Assembly (NCBI RefSeq): GCF_004798905.1
Contig: NZ_SDMO01000010.1
Location: 1-64,000 of the forward strand
DNA from: Halomonas borealis
GTDB lineage: Bacteria > Pseudomonadota > Gammaproteobacteria > Pseudomonadales > Halomonadaceae
Reading direction: 5' to 3'
Length of the DNA stretch: 64,000 nucleotides
Shown here: positions 1 through 9,027 of the stretch, one piece after another
Layout: every line of letters begins with the position of its first letter
Numbering within the stretch: position 1 is the first letter of the stretch
Program-made: the position numbers and the translations under genes
The notes under the pieces: model-generated
Told to the model about the DNA's origin: nothing
Databases searched by the model: none
Seen by the model: only the letters and a program-made list of their open reading frames with translations

Positions 1-77
1 GTTCGAGGTTCGAGGTTCGAGGTTCGAGGTTCGAGGTTCGAGGTTCGAGGTTCGAGGTTCGAGGTTCGAGGTTCGAG
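1..77. repeat. Tandem heptamer repeat, 11 copies (GTTCGAG)n
   Basis: Eleven exact head-to-tail copies of GTTCGAG run from the first base, so the array may extend beyond the window. Bases 115-137 continue with degenerate 7-bp units of the CTCGCCCC type before the end of era. The same heptamer in the opposite orientation forms a 9-copy array at 62238-62300. Because 7 is not a multiple of 3, the array is open in several frames and gives spurious seven-residue repeat proteins. It lies just downstream of era. Confidence 0.95.
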
Positions 78-142
78 CAGGATAGTCTCCCGTCACCCCG
101 GTCGCCCCTCTCTTGTTCCTCGCCCCTCGCCCCTCGAGTCTG

Positions 143-1042
143 TCAGTCCAGATCGTAGCCCAGGCTCTTCAAGGCACGCTCGTCATCGGACCAACCGCTC
201 TTGACCTTGACCCACAGGTTGAGCATCACCTTGGCATCCAGCGCTCGCTCCATGTCGAGCCGCGCCTCGCGGCCGATCTTCTTGATCCGCTCGCCGCGCT
301 CGCCGATCAGGATCTTCTTCTGGCCATGCCGCTCGACCATGATCAAGGCACTGATGTGCACCACCCGCCCCTCGTCGCGGAACTCCTCGATCTCGACGGT
401 CATCTGGTAAGGCAGCTCGTCGCCGAGCTGGCGCATGACCTTCTCGCGCACCAGCTCGGCGGCCAGGAAGCGCTGGCTCTTGTTGGTGACCTGCTCCTCC
501 GGGAAGTAATGAACACTCTCGGGCAGGTGCTTGGTAACCTCGGCCTCGAGCGCCTCCACCTGGGTGCCGTGCTTGGCGGCGATCGGCACGATGGCGGCGA
601 AGTCACGCCGCGCGCCGACCGATTCCAGCCAGGGTAGCAACTCCTGCTTGTCCTTGAGACGATCGACCTTGTTGACCGCCAGGATCACCGGCACCTGGAC
701 GTGGGCCAGGCGATCCAGCACCACCTGGTCCTCGGCGGTCCAGCGAGTGCGGTCGATGATGAACACCACGCAGTCCACGTCACGCAGGGCCTGAGTGGCG
801 GCCTGGTTCATGAAGCGGTTGATCGCCTTGTCACGATCCTTCTCGAGGATATGGATACCCGGCGTATCGACGTAGATGGTCTGGTCATCGCCCTCGGTCT
901 TGATGCCCATCACCTGGTGGCGCGTGGTCTGCGGGCGCCGCGAGGTAATGGAAATCTTCTGACCGAGGATCCGGTTCATCAACGTCGACTTGCCGACATT
1001 CGGCCGACCGACGATGGTCACGAAGCCACAGCGCTGAGTCAT
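143..1042 (-). CDS. era: GTPase Era
   Basis: Era is a Ras-like GTPase that binds 16S rRNA and assists 30S subunit maturation. The 299-residue product has the P-loop GRPNVGKST at residues 12-20, the switch DTPG motif, NKVD for guanine recognition, and a C-terminal KH domain (around residues 200-290) with the [11 protein letters not shown] loop. Length matches the family. I take the ATG at 1042, which overlaps the rnc stop by four bases (ATGA), rather than an upstream in-frame start that would add 39 arginine-rich residues of rnc shadow. It is the last gene here of lepA-lepB-rnc-era, a common bacterial order. Confidence 0.97.
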   Translation of the reverse strand: MTQRCGFVTIVGRPNVGKSTLMNRILGQKISITSRRPQTTRHQVMGIKTEGDDQTIYVDTPGIHILEKDRDKAINRFMNQAATQALRDVDCVVFIIDRTRWTAEDQVVLDRLAHVQVPVILAVNKVDRLKDKQELLPWLESVGARRDFAAIVPIAAKHGTQVEALEAEVTKHLPESVHYFPEEQVTNKSQRFLAAELVREKVMRQLGDELPYQMTVEIEEFRDEGRVVHISALIMVERHGQKKILIGERGERIKKIGREARLDMERALDAKVMLNLWVKVKSGWSDDERALKSLGYDLD

Positions 1043-1728
1043 GAGCGGCCTCCATGGCCTTCGATTCGGGACAAGGCCTTCTCGGCGGCCTGCTGTTCGG
1101 CGTGACGGCGGCTCGAGCCGACCCCCAGGGTGTGCTCGGCGAGCGTCTCGACGTGGCATTCCACGGTGAAGGTCTGGGAATGGGCCTCGCCCTCCACCGA
1201 GATCACCTCATAGCGCGGCAGCGCCGACTGACGCGACTGCAGGAACTCCTGCAGGCGAGTCTTGGGGTCCTTCTGGGTATCCTGCAGGTTGATGGCCTCC
1301 AGGCGCTCGGCGTACCAGGCCAGGACCCGGGCTCGCGCGGTGTCCATGCCGGCATCCAGATAGATGGCGCCGATCACCGCCTCGACCGCGTCGGCGAGGA
1401 TAGAATCGCGACGATGCCCCCCGCTCTTCATCTCGCCGGAGCCCAACAGCAGGTCGCCACCGAACGCCATCTCGCGGGCCAGCTCGGCCAGGGTCTGCCC
1501 CTTGACCAGGCGGGCACGCAGGCGCGATAGCTGACCCTCGCGTGCCTGGGGGAAGCGCTGAAAGAGGTCTTCGGCGATGACGAAGTTGACGATGGAGTCG
1601 CCGAGGAACTCCAGGCGCTCGTTGTTGCGGCCGCCATAGCTGCGATGGGTCAGCGCCAGTTCGAGCAGGTCGAGCTGCGCGAAATCATGACCGATGCGAC
1701 GGCTGAATTGGATCAGGGAATTGCTCAC
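1039..1728 (-). CDS. rnc: Ribonuclease III
   Basis: RNase III cleaves double-stranded RNA in rRNA precursors and structured mRNAs. The 229-residue protein has the signature [13 protein letters not shown] near residue 38, carrying the acidic catalytic residues, a second acidic cluster ([11 protein letters not shown], about 113-123), and a C-terminal double-stranded RNA-binding domain from about residue 155. The start is GTG at 1728, preceded by an AGGAG ribosome-binding site five bases upstream. It overlaps era by four bases, which suggests translational coupling. Confidence 0.97.
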   Translation of the reverse strand: MSNSLIQFSRRIGHDFAQLDLLELALTHRSYGGRNNERLEFLGDSIVNFVIAEDLFQRFPQAREGQLSRLRARLVKGQTLAELAREMAFGGDLLLGSGEMKSGGHRRDSILADAVEAVIGAIYLDAGMDTARARVLAWYAERLEAINLQDTQKDPKTRLQEFLQSRQSALPRYEVISVEGEAHSQTFTVECHVETLAEHTLGVGSSRRHAEQQAAEKALSRIEGHGGRS

Positions 1729-1770
1729 GAAGCTCCTGCTATGTCATGCAAGGAATGCCGCTCCCGGCAT

Positions 1771-2583
1771 TCATTGGATACGGCGTACACTGGTGAAACT
1801 CGGCAGCCCGCCATCCCAGTGCATCCAGACGGCGAAGGCCTTGCCCACGATGTTGTCCTCCGGCACAAAGCCCCAGTAGCGGCTGTCGTTGGAGTGATCG
1901 CGATTGTCTCCCATCATGAAGTAGTGACCGGGAGGCACCGTGATCTCGCGCATCTGCGGACCGGGATCGCGTGGATTATTGTAGACAGGGTGCATCACCT
2001 CGCCTAGCTGCTCTTCCAGCAGCCGTTCGCCGGGAGCCGCGACCGCATCATCCTCGAGCAGCGACTTGGCCACCGGCTCGCCGTTGACGAAGAGCTGCTT
2101 GCCCTCGTAACGAATGCGATCACCGGGCAGGCCGATCACCCGCTTGATGAAGTCGACCGACGGGTCACTGGGGAAGCGGAACACCATGACGTCACCGCGT
2201 TCGGGCTCACCGACGTCGACGATCTCGGTATCCAGCACCGGCAGGCGCAAGCCGTAGGTGAACTTGTTGACCAGGATAAAATCCCCCACCTCGAGGGTCG
2301 GGCGCATCGAGCCCGAGGGGATCTGGAAGGGCTCGACGACGAAGCTGCGCAGCACCAGCACCACCAACAGCACCGGGAAGAAGGAGCGCGCGTAGTCGAC
2401 CAGCCAGGGTTCCTTAGGCGCCCTCTCTTGAGTGGCGGTGGCGGTGTCGGCGCTCTCGGTGATGCCGCCCTCGGCGCCGGCCGCCAGGCGGGCACGGCGC
2501 GCGCGCCGCCACCACACCAGTTCCAACAGCCAGATCGCCCCGGTGACCAGCACGGCCACCGTCAGCAGGAGTGTGAAATCCAT
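1771..2583 (-). CDS. lepB: Signal peptidase I
   Basis: LepB removes Sec and Tat signal peptides at the outer face of the inner membrane. The 270-residue protein has an N-terminal membrane segment (about 3-22), a basic cytoplasmic loop, a second hydrophobic segment (about 68-82), then the periplasmic Ser/Lys catalytic domain. The nucleophile is Ser92 in PSGSMRPT, and the general base is Lys147 in FIKRVIGLPGD. The GDNRDHSNDSR box is present near the C-terminus. It sits 15 bases after lepA and 42 bases before rnc. Confidence 0.97.
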   Translation of the reverse strand: MDFTLLLTVAVLVTGAIWLLELVWWRRARRARLAAGAEGGITESADTATATQERAPKEPWLVDYARSFFPVLLVVLVLRSFVVEPFQIPSGSMRPTLEVGDFILVNKFTYGLRLPVLDTEIVDVGEPERGDVMVFRFPSDPSVDFIKRVIGLPGDRIRYEGKQLFVNGEPVAKSLLEDDAVAAPGERLLEEQLGEVMHPVYNNPRDPGPQMREITVPPGHYFMMGDNRDHSNDSRYWGFVPEDNIVGKAFAVWMHWDGGLPSFTSVRRIQ

Positions 2584-2598
2584 CGGTCGTTGCCTTCC

Positions 2599-4419
2599 CT
2601 AGTCGTCGTTGACCTTGAGCACGGCGAGGAAGGCATCCTGGGGAATCTCCACCTGGCCGACCTGCTTCATGCGTTTCTTGCCCGCCTTCTGCTTCTCGAG
2701 CAACTTCTTCTTGCGCGAGGCGTCGCCGCCGTAGCACTTGGCGGTGACGTTCTTGCGCAGCGCCTTGACGGTGGAGCGTGCCACGACCTGGCCGCCGATG
2801 GCCGCCTGGATAGCCACGTCGAACATCTGACGCGGAATCAGCTCCTTCATCTTCTCGACCAGCGCCCGGCCTCGAGGATGGGCGTGCTCGCGATGAATGA
2901 TTACCGCCAGGGCATCGACCCGGTCGCTGTTGATCAGCACATCGAGACGCACCAGCTGGGCGGCCTCGAAGCGCTCGAAGTTGTATTCCAGCGAGGCGTA
3001 GCCCTTGGAGATGGACTTCAAGCGGTCGAAGAAGTCCATCACCACCTCGGCCATCGGCAGCTCGTAGGTGAGCTGGATCTGGCTGCCCAGGAACAGCATG
3101 TCGAGCTGGGTACCGCGACGCTGCTCGCACTCGGCGATGACGTTGCCGACGAACTCCTGCGGCACCAGGATGCTGGCCCGCACCACCGGCTCGCGCATCT
3201 CTTCCACGTCCGCCATGTCGGGCAGCTTGGACGGATTGGAGACGTAGCACACCTCGCCGTCCTTCATCATCAGCTCGTAGACCACCGTGGGGGCCGTGGT
3301 CAGCAGGTCGAGGTTGTACTCGCGCTCCAGCCGCTCCTGGACGATCTCCATGTGCAGGGTGCCGAGGAAGCCGACCCGGAACCCGAAGCCCATGGCATCG
3401 GAGTTCTCCGGCTCGTAATCCAGCGAGGCATCGTTGAGCGCCAGCTTCTCCAGCGCGTCGCGGAACACCTCGTAGTCATCTGAGGAGACCGGGAACATGC
3501 CGGCATAGACCTGCGGCTTGACCTTCTGGAAGCCCGGCAGCCGTTCGACCTCGGGGGTCTTGGCGTGGGTGATGGTGTCACCCACCGGGGCGCCGTGAAT
3601 GTCCTTGATGCCGGCCACCACGAAGCCCACCTCGCCGGCGCGCAGCACGTCGGTCTGGCGGCGCTGCGGCGTGAAGATGCCCACCTCGTTGGCCTGCCAG
3701 TTGCGCCCGGTGGAGGAGATGCGAATCTTGTCGCCCTTGTTCAGCGAGCCGTCGAAGATCCGCACCAGCGACACCACGCCCAGGTAGTTGTCGAACCATG
3801 AGTCGATGATCAACGCCTGCAGCGGCGCCTCGCGGTCGCCCTTGGGCGGTGGAATGTCCCGCACCAGGCGCTCGAGCAGCGCATCGATGCCGATCCCGCT
3901 CTTGGCCGACACCTGGCAGGCGTCGGTGGCGTCCAGGCCGATGATCTCCTCGACCTCCTCGGCCACCTTGGTCGGATCGGCCTGAGGCAGGTCCATCTTG
4001 TTGAGCACCGGCAGCACCTCGAGGCCCTGCTCGATGGCCGTGTAGCAGTTGGCCACCGACTGCGCCTCGACGCCCTGGGCGGCGTCGACCACCAGCAGGG
4101 CACCCTCGCAGGCATAGAGCGAGCGCGAGACCTCGTAGGAGAAGTCCACGTGCCCCGGGGTATCGATGAAGTTCAGCTGATAGACGTTGCCGTCCGGCGC
4201 ATGGTAATCCAGCGTCACCGACTGGGCCTTGATGGTGATGCCGCGCTCACGCTCCAGATCCATCGAATCGAGGACCTGCTCCTTGAGCTCGCGCTCGGAG
4301 AGCCCACCACAGGTCTGGATCAGGCGATCGGCCAGGGTCGACTTGCCATGATCGATGTGGGCGATAATGGAAAAATTTCGTATCCCATTGATTACTTTGC
4401 GGTTATCGCTGTCTGACAT
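2599..4419 (-). CDS. lepA: Elongation factor 4 (LepA)
   Basis: LepA is a ribosome-associated translational GTPase. The 606-residue product starts at ATG 4419 and has the G1 motif AHIDHGKST close to the N-terminus, [12 protein letters not shown], an EF-G-like domain II, and the LepA-specific C-terminal domain ending in KKRMKQVG. An in-frame start 28 codons upstream is rejected because the family begins a few residues before the conserved [12 protein letters not shown] block. A possible -10 box, TACAAT on the minus strand (4502-4507), precedes it. It heads lepA-lepB-rnc-era. Confidence 0.97.
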   Translation of the reverse strand: MSDSDNRKVINGIRNFSIIAHIDHGKSTLADRLIQTCGGLSERELKEQVLDSMDLERERGITIKAQSVTLDYHAPDGNVYQLNFIDTPGHVDFSYEVSRSLYACEGALLVVDAAQGVEAQSVANCYTAIEQGLEVLPVLNKMDLPQADPTKVAEEVEEIIGLDATDACQVSAKSGIGIDALLERLVRDIPPPKGDREAPLQALIIDSWFDNYLGVVSLVRIFDGSLNKGDKIRISSTGRNWQANEVGIFTPQRRQTDVLRAGEVGFVVAGIKDIHGAPVGDTITHAKTPEVERLPGFQKVKPQVYAGMFPVSSDDYEVFRDALEKLALNDASLDYEPENSDAMGFGFRVGFLGTLHMEIVQERLEREYNLDLLTTAPTVVYELMMKDGEVCYVSNPSKLPDMADVEEMREPVVRASILVPQEFVGNVIAECEQRRGTQLDMLFLGSQIQLTYELPMAEVVMDFFDRLKSISKGYASLEYNFERFEAAQLVRLDVLINSDRVDALAVIIHREHAHPRGRALVEKMKELIPRQMFDVAIQAAIGGQVVARSTVKALRKNVTAKCYGGDASRKKKLLEKQKAGKKRMKQVGQVEIPQDAFLAVLKVNDD

Positions 4420-4530
4420 TCGAAAAGATCCGGTTCTTGTACGCACCCCTGTAAAACCCAGGCTGACCGCCTTATCCAGGTGCGTCGAGTGAGATGGCGG
4501 CATTGTAGCGGGATGCGCCCTCCAGATACA

Positions 4531-4560
4531 GCGACCCGACGGCGGGCGCCGTCGGGTCGC
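4531..4560 (-). terminator. Hairpin after mucD
   Basis: A perfect 12-bp stem (4531-4542 with 4549-4560) encloses a 6-base loop. It lies 25 bases after the mucD stop on the minus strand. No T-tract follows, so termination is inferred from stem strength and position only. Confidence 0.6.
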
Positions 4561-4584
4561 GGGTCACGGCGCGTCTCGTGGGGC

Positions 4585-6006
4585 TCAGTCGTCGGCCAGA
4601 CGCAGGGCCACGTAGTAGGAACGACCGTCGCGGTACAGCCGCACCGGCACCGCACTGCCCGCCGGCAGCCCGGCGACCAGCTCGGCGAGCTGCGCCGGGC
4701 TCTGCACCGCCTCGCGGCCGATGCTGACCAGTACATCGCCAGGGCGCAGGCCGGCGGCCGCCGCGATGCCGCCCGGATCCACCTCGGTCACGCGTACGCC
4801 CTGGTCGAGCGAAAGCTTGCGCCGCTGGGCATCGTCCAGCGACTGGACGCTCACGCCGAGGCGCGACGGCGCCGCCTCGCGCTCGTCGCCGCCGGCCTTC
4901 TGGCCGTCCGGCCACTCGCCGACCTCGATGTCCAGGGACTGCTGATCACCGTCGCGCAGCACGGTGATTGCCACGCTGCCGCCCGGTGATACATGACCGA
5001 TCAACCGCGGCAGGGCGCTGGAACGCTCGACCGGCTGGTCATCGACCGAGAGAATCACGTCACCGGCCTTCAGGCCACCCTCGGCGGCCGGCCCCTGAGG
5101 GTCGAGATCGGCGATCAGCGCGCCTTTCGGGCCCTCCATGCCGAAGGACTCGGCCAACTCACGAGACACCGGCTGTATCACCACCCCGAGCCAGCCACGC
5201 TCGACCGCACCGCTGGACTTGAGCTGGTCGGCCACATCCATCGCCACATTGATGGGGATGGCAAAGGACAGCCCCATGAAACCGCCGCTGCGGGTGAAGA
5301 TCTGGGAGTTGATGCCGACCACTTCGCCATCGAGATTGAACAGCGGCCCGCCGGAGTTGCCGGGGTTGATGGCCACGTCGGTCTGGATGAAGGGCACGTA
5401 GGCGTCGCGCGGCAGGGTGCGATTGATGGCGCTGACGATGCCCGAGGTCACCGAATGATCGAAGCCGAACGGCGAGCCGATGGCTGCCACCCATTCACCC
5501 ACCTCGAGACGGTCGGAGTCACCCAGGTCCAGGGTCGGCAGGTCATCGGCCTCGACCTTGAGCACGGCTACGTCGGTCTTCTCGTCGGCGCCCACCAGCT
5601 CGGCCTCGAGCTCGCGACGATCATTGAGACGTACCAGGATCTGGTCGGCGCCATCGACCACGTGGGCATTGGTCATGATGTAGCCCTCGCCATCGATGAT
5701 GAAGCCCGACCCCAGCGACTGGCGCTCCTCACGGTGGCGACCGCCTTGCCCATCGCCCGGGGGCATCGGCAGCCGGTCGCCGAAGAAGTGGCGGAATATC
5801 TCGGGAATCTGCTGGTCACCGAAGCTCCGAAACGGCGAGTCGGAACGCTCGATCATCCTCGAGGTGGAAATATTGACGACCCCAGGAGCGGCATCCTTCA
5901 CCAGTTCGGTAAAGTCCGGCAACTCACGGGCCATGGCGGACGGTGCGGCGAGCAGCGCCACGACCAGCAGCCCCCAGAGGGATAACGCGCGGGTCATGCG
6001 TGTCAT
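4585..6006 (-). CDS. mucD: Periplasmic serine protease MucD (DegP/HtrA family)
   Basis: MucD degrades misfolded envelope proteins and restrains the sigma-E response in pseudomonads. The 473-residue protein has a signal peptide (cleavage likely after SAMA, about residue 26), a trypsin-like domain with His115, Asp145 and Ser218 (GNSGGP), and two PDZ domains (about 255-345 and 375-470). The ATG at 6006 has AGGAG seven bases upstream; a TTG six codons earlier lacks this. It closes the rpoE-rseA-rseB-mucD locus. A 138-base gap separates it from rseB where Pseudomonas carries mucC; no such gene is present here. Confidence 0.95.
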   Translation of the reverse strand: MTRMTRALSLWGLLVVALLAAPSAMARELPDFTELVKDAAPGVVNISTSRMIERSDSPFRSFGDQQIPEIFRHFFGDRLPMPPGDGQGGRHREERQSLGSGFIIDGEGYIMTNAHVVDGADQILVRLNDRRELEAELVGADEKTDVAVLKVEADDLPTLDLGDSDRLEVGEWVAAIGSPFGFDHSVTSGIVSAINRTLPRDAYVPFIQTDVAINPGNSGGPLFNLDGEVVGINSQIFTRSGGFMGLSFAIPINVAMDVADQLKSSGAVERGWLGVVIQPVSRELAESFGMEGPKGALIADLDPQGPAAEGGLKAGDVILSVDDQPVERSSALPRLIGHVSPGGSVAITVLRDGDQQSLDIEVGEWPDGQKAGGDEREAAPSRLGVSVQSLDDAQRRKLSLDQGVRVTEVDPGGIAAAAGLRPGDVLVSIGREAVQSPAQLAELVAGLPAGSAVPVRLYRDGRSYYVALRLADD

Positions 6007-6144
6007 GAGTGACTCCTGTGACAAGGTGCGACGAATGGCAGGGGCCTTCGCCCCTCCCCCTTACCCAGACGAGGGCCAAAGGTTCAGCACGGCGGTCAAG
6101 ACGGGGACCTCGACGCCCGCCCCGGCTGGCCGGGAGTGATCATG

Positions 6145-7155
6145 TCAGCGCGCCTCGGCGTTCGCCTGGGCGCTAACGGCCCCCGTCGAATCGCCACCAG
6201 CGTCCCAGACCACGGATTCGACCACCCGTCGCAGCACGCGAGGTGGTAACTCACCCATGGCCACGACCTGCCGCGGCCGGCCGCCCATCTCGCGGTGTAG
6301 CACCGCGGCATGAGAGACGCCCAGGCGATGAACGCCGGGCATCAGCAGGTCGCGATCCTCGAGCGGCTCGACGAACAGGCTCAAGGTCGAGAGACCATCA
6401 CCGTAGATCCGATGACTCGCCCCCGGACGAGGCCGCTCATGGGGCGTCGCCGGCTGGACCACGAAACCCTCGGGCAGCCAGTCCGGCCGCCAGGACACGT
6501 CGGGCGACGAGGCGGCCGGTGCCAGCTCGACCGCCCCCCGATGGAGGCGTGGCGGGTGTAACTGGGTGATCTGGAAGGTTTCGAGGACCCGGCCTCGCTC
6601 GTCGAGCAGCATCTTCTTGAGCGGCAAGGCGGTGGCGGCATCGAGCCACAGGCGATGGCCGTAGCGCTGGACATCGAGGGGTTCGATATCCAGCCGCACG
6701 GTCGGACGGCCCGCGATGCGGTCCGCGCTGGCGAGCTGCAGGCGATAGAGCGTATCGAGGTGTTCGACGATGGCCCCGGGCAGGGTCGTCTGGGTCGTGC
6801 CCTGGGCCAGCTCCCCCGGGCGGGCGAGGCGCCCCTGACGCTCGAAGGCGACGGCGGGCCCGTCGAGGAAGCGGGCTCGTTCACGCTCGACACCATCCTC
6901 GATATCGTGGGACATGGCCAGGGTCCGCACCCCGTCGCTGCCGATGCGCACGGCCCGCGCCCGGTAGTCGTAACAGTGGCTCGCCCATAGGCTACGTTCG
7001 TACCAGGCCGAGGCCGAGTCGGGCGCGTCTTGCTCGGCGAGCGGCGCACATTCGACCGCACTCGCGCGTGGATCCGCCAAGGTGGCAGGAGCCACGACGG
7101 TGGCCATCAAGGCCACCCCGACCCGCCGCCATAACACACCCCGCCGTACCGCCAT
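6145..7155 (-). CDS. rseB: Periplasmic sigma-E regulator RseB/MucB
   Basis: RseB/MucB binds the periplasmic part of the anti-sigma factor RseA and protects it from cleavage; mislocalised lipids or LPS release it. The 336-residue protein begins with a basic N-terminus and a hydrophobic segment consistent with a signal peptide ending near residue 28 (ATLAD). The N-terminal LolA-like domain contains the SHDIEDGVERERARFLDG stretch, and a smaller C-terminal domain follows from about residue 220. Its ATG shares one base with the rseA stop (TGATG), so the two genes are probably translationally coupled. Confidence 0.93.
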   Translation of the reverse strand: MAVRRGVLWRRVGVALMATVVAPATLADPRASAVECAPLAEQDAPDSASAWYERSLWASHCYDYRARAVRIGSDGVRTLAMSHDIEDGVERERARFLDGPAVAFERQGRLARPGELAQGTTQTTLPGAIVEHLDTLYRLQLASADRIAGRPTVRLDIEPLDVQRYGHRLWLDAATALPLKKMLLDERGRVLETFQITQLHPPRLHRGAVELAPAASSPDVSWRPDWLPEGFVVQPATPHERPRPGASHRIYGDGLSTLSLFVEPLEDRDLLMPGVHRLGVSHAAVLHREMGGRPRQVVAMGELPPRVLRRVVESVVWDAGGDSTGAVSAQANAEAR

Positions 7156-7898
7156 CAGCGCTGCCCCAGCGACTCACTCCCCGAGGCTCTCAGCAGGGGC
7201 ATCCAGGCATCGCCCCCGGTGGCGGCGGCACCCTCGGCGTGGCGATCGAGGTAGGACTGCAGCAACAGCGCCTGCTGACGATCCATGCGCTTCGACTGGC
7301 GTTGCGCGGGAGACAACACCATCGGCGCGCCGGCGCCCACGGTCATCACGCCCTGCTCGCCGGCGCCGCCGCCCTGGAACATCGGCATGTCGACCAGCGA
7401 TGCGCCCTGAGCGGACGATGTGCCACCCAGCGATTCCAGGCCAGACGAGGCATGGGTCGCGGCACTGGTCGCGCCGGCCTGGGTCGCACCGGCGGAGACA
7501 CCCGCATTAGAGACCCCGGCATTAGTCGCGACCGGTGCCTCGCTGCCGCTCAGCGGAGAGGCGCCGTTGTAGAACTGCACGCCGGTGATCACCATCAGCG
7601 ACACTGCCGCGGCGATGCCGGCGCTGCGACCCAGCGGCAAGGAACGACGTACGCTTGGCGCCGGCTCGGCCATCGGTGCCGGTTCGTCCTGCAGGGCCGC
7701 CATGACACCCGCGGAGAGATCCACCGACACATCAACCTCGCTTTCGCGGCGCATCGAACTGCGCATCAGGTGATAGCGACGCCAGGCATCTGCCGCATCG
7801 GGCTCGTCATCCAGCGACTTGAGAACGCGCCGTAACTCCAGCTCGTCCCCTTCGTGGTCCATTAGCGCAGAAAGCGATTCCCGTGCGTTCTGACTCAT
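7155..7898 (-). CDS. rseA: Anti-sigma-E factor RseA/MucA
   Basis: RseA/MucA holds RpoE inactive at the inner membrane until regulated proteolysis. The 247-residue product has the N-terminal sigma-binding domain (residues 1-75, beginning with the typical RESLSALMDHEGDELELRR), one membrane segment near residues 95-115 (IAAAVSLMVITGVQFY), and a periplasmic domain. The periplasmic linker is alanine-rich with NAGVS/AGAT repeats (about 125-155), low complexity and probably poorly conserved. It lies 193 bases after rpoE, further than usual for this pair. Confidence 0.93.
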   Translation of the reverse strand: MSQNARESLSALMDHEGDELELRRVLKSLDDEPDAADAWRRYHLMRSSMRRESEVDVSVDLSAGVMAALQDEPAPMAEPAPSVRRSLPLGRSAGIAAAVSLMVITGVQFYNGASPLSGSEAPVATNAGVSNAGVSAGATQAGATSAATHASSGLESLGGTSSAQGASLVDMPMFQGGGAGEQGVMTVGAGAPMVLSPAQRQSKRMDRQQALLLQSYLDRHAEGAAATGGDAWMPLLRASGSESLGQR

Positions 7899-8091
7899 GT
7901 TTCTACACCCTCACAATCGTCAAGGCGATACTGCCTTGCAGCTTGTTGGAAGCCCGGATTCCCGACCACGCTGGCCGTCATGCCGGCCAAGTCGAGAGGC
8001 CCTAGCCTCATCGTGTACGGATCGGTCACCGCTTATGACGTCACTGTCGCTCGACAGTTCAGCCAATTGGCAAAAACGATGCAAATTCGCC

Positions 8092-8697
8092 TCACTCGGT
8101 GACCGCTTCTTGGTTGCGGGTCGTGGCGACCAGCGGCCGAATGTGTTGATCCACGGCTTCCCGGGCACGGAAGATGCGCGAGCGCACCGTCCCGACCGGG
8201 CATTCCATGATGTTGGCGATGTCCTCGTAGGACAGCCCCTCGAGCTCGCGCAGGGTGATCGCCGTGCGCAGGTCTTCGGGAAGCGCCTCGATGGCCTCGA
8301 ATACGGCACCCTGGAGCTCGTCCCGGGCGATCGCCGCTTCCGGCGTCTCGATGTCCGCCAGTCGCCCGCTGTGATCGACCACCTCGGCATCGACGATGTC
8401 CATGTCGCTACCCGGCGGACGACGCCCCTTGGACACCAGGTAATTCTTGGCGGTATTGATGGCGATGCGATACATCCAGGTATAGAAGGCGCTCTCGGAG
8501 CGGAACTTGCCCAGTGCCCGATAGGCCTTGATGAACGCCTCCTGGGCCACATCCTGGACCTCGGCGTGATCATGCACGTAACGGCCGATCAGGCCGATGA
8601 TCTTGTGCTGGTATTTCTTCACCAACAGATCGAAGGCACGTGTATCTCCCTTCTGCGCGCGCTCGACGAGTTGCTGATCGGTTTCCCGGTTGCTCAT
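8092..8697 (-). CDS. rpoE: RNA polymerase sigma-E factor (RpoE/AlgU)
   Basis: An ECF sigma factor that directs the envelope-stress regulon. The 201-residue protein has region 2 (QDVAQEAFIKAYRAL and the FYTWMYRIAINTAKNYL stretch, about 50-90) and region 4 (LRELEGLSYEDIANIMECPVGTVRSRIFRAR, about 145-180). Length and sequence are typical of AlgU/RpoE. It starts at ATG 8697 with a GGGGAGG Shine-Dalgarno that can be drawn into a small hairpin (8705-8720). A sigma-E-like promoter lies about 200 bases upstream, consistent with autoregulation. It is divergent from a DAHP synthase gene, not nadB as in many relatives. Confidence 0.97.
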   Translation of the reverse strand: MSNRETDQQLVERAQKGDTRAFDLLVKKYQHKIIGLIGRYVHDHAEVQDVAQEAFIKAYRALGKFRSESAFYTWMYRIAINTAKNYLVSKGRRPPGSDMDIVDAEVVDHSGRLADIETPEAAIARDELQGAVFEAIEALPEDLRTAITLRELEGLSYEDIANIMECPVGTVRSRIFRAREAVDQHIRPLVATTRNQEAVTE

Positions 8698-8704
8698 TCG
8701 TCGC

Positions 8705-8720
8705 CTCCCCGTGGCGGGAG
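8705..8720 (-). promoter_or_regulatory. Possible Shine-Dalgarno-masking hairpin, rpoE leader
   Basis: On the minus strand CTCCC (8720-8716) can pair with GGGAG (8709-8705) across a 6-base loop, covering most of the GGGGAGG ribosome-binding site of rpoE. Five G:C-rich pairs are short but stable enough to be relevant. Function is inference. Confidence 0.35.
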
Positions 8721-8724
8721 CTGC

Positions 8725-8746
8725 CGCGGCGCCAGCTGGCGCCGCG
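8725..8746. promoter_or_regulatory. 22-bp perfect palindrome in rpoE leader
   Basis: A perfect palindrome centred on AGCT between 8735 and 8736. As RNA it folds to a 9-bp G:C stem with a 4-base loop, ending about 28 bases before the rpoE start. It could be a leader hairpin or a dyad operator. Confidence 0.6.
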
Positions 8747-8911
8747 ATGAGACGGGTGTCGCTTCCATATGTATCAACCTAGACCCTGGGGTGAGCATGC
8801 GCCGTTGTCGGCGGGAGACTAAGTGTTCCTGTTTCGCCAGTCGGCATCAAGCCTGGACGCCACCACGCGCGTCCGGGCAGGCCGCCCATTGAGCAGCGCC
8901 GACGCGAGCGC

Positions 8912-8939
8912 TAAGACAACCGAGGCCGGCGAGGAGTTC
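8912..8939 (-). promoter_or_regulatory. Putative sigma-E (AlgU) promoter of rpoE
   Basis: Minus-strand GAACTC (8939-8934), 17 bases, TCTTA (8916-8912) resembles the sigma-E consensus GAACTT-N16/17-TCtgA. It would give a leader of roughly 200 bases before rpoE and fits the known autoregulation of this family. Confidence 0.45.
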
Positions 8940-8948
8940 CGCCGCCGA

Positions 8949-8977
8949 TTGAATTTGCTCTGCACGCGGGCGATAGT
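8949..8977 (+). promoter_or_regulatory. Putative sigma-70 promoter of the DAHP synthase gene
   Basis: TTGAAT (8949-8954), a 17-base spacer, then GATAGT (8972-8977), about 50 bases upstream of the aroG start. The 330-base gap between rpoE and this gene otherwise holds the rpoE leader elements. Confidence 0.4.
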
Positions 8978-9027
8978 AGGCGTTTGACGCCGCACCAGCG
9001 CTGACACGATACAGGTAGCCCAATTCC

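Noticed and set aside
1-77. Possible CRISPR array
   Set aside because: Units are 7 bases with no spacers, and no cas gene is present.
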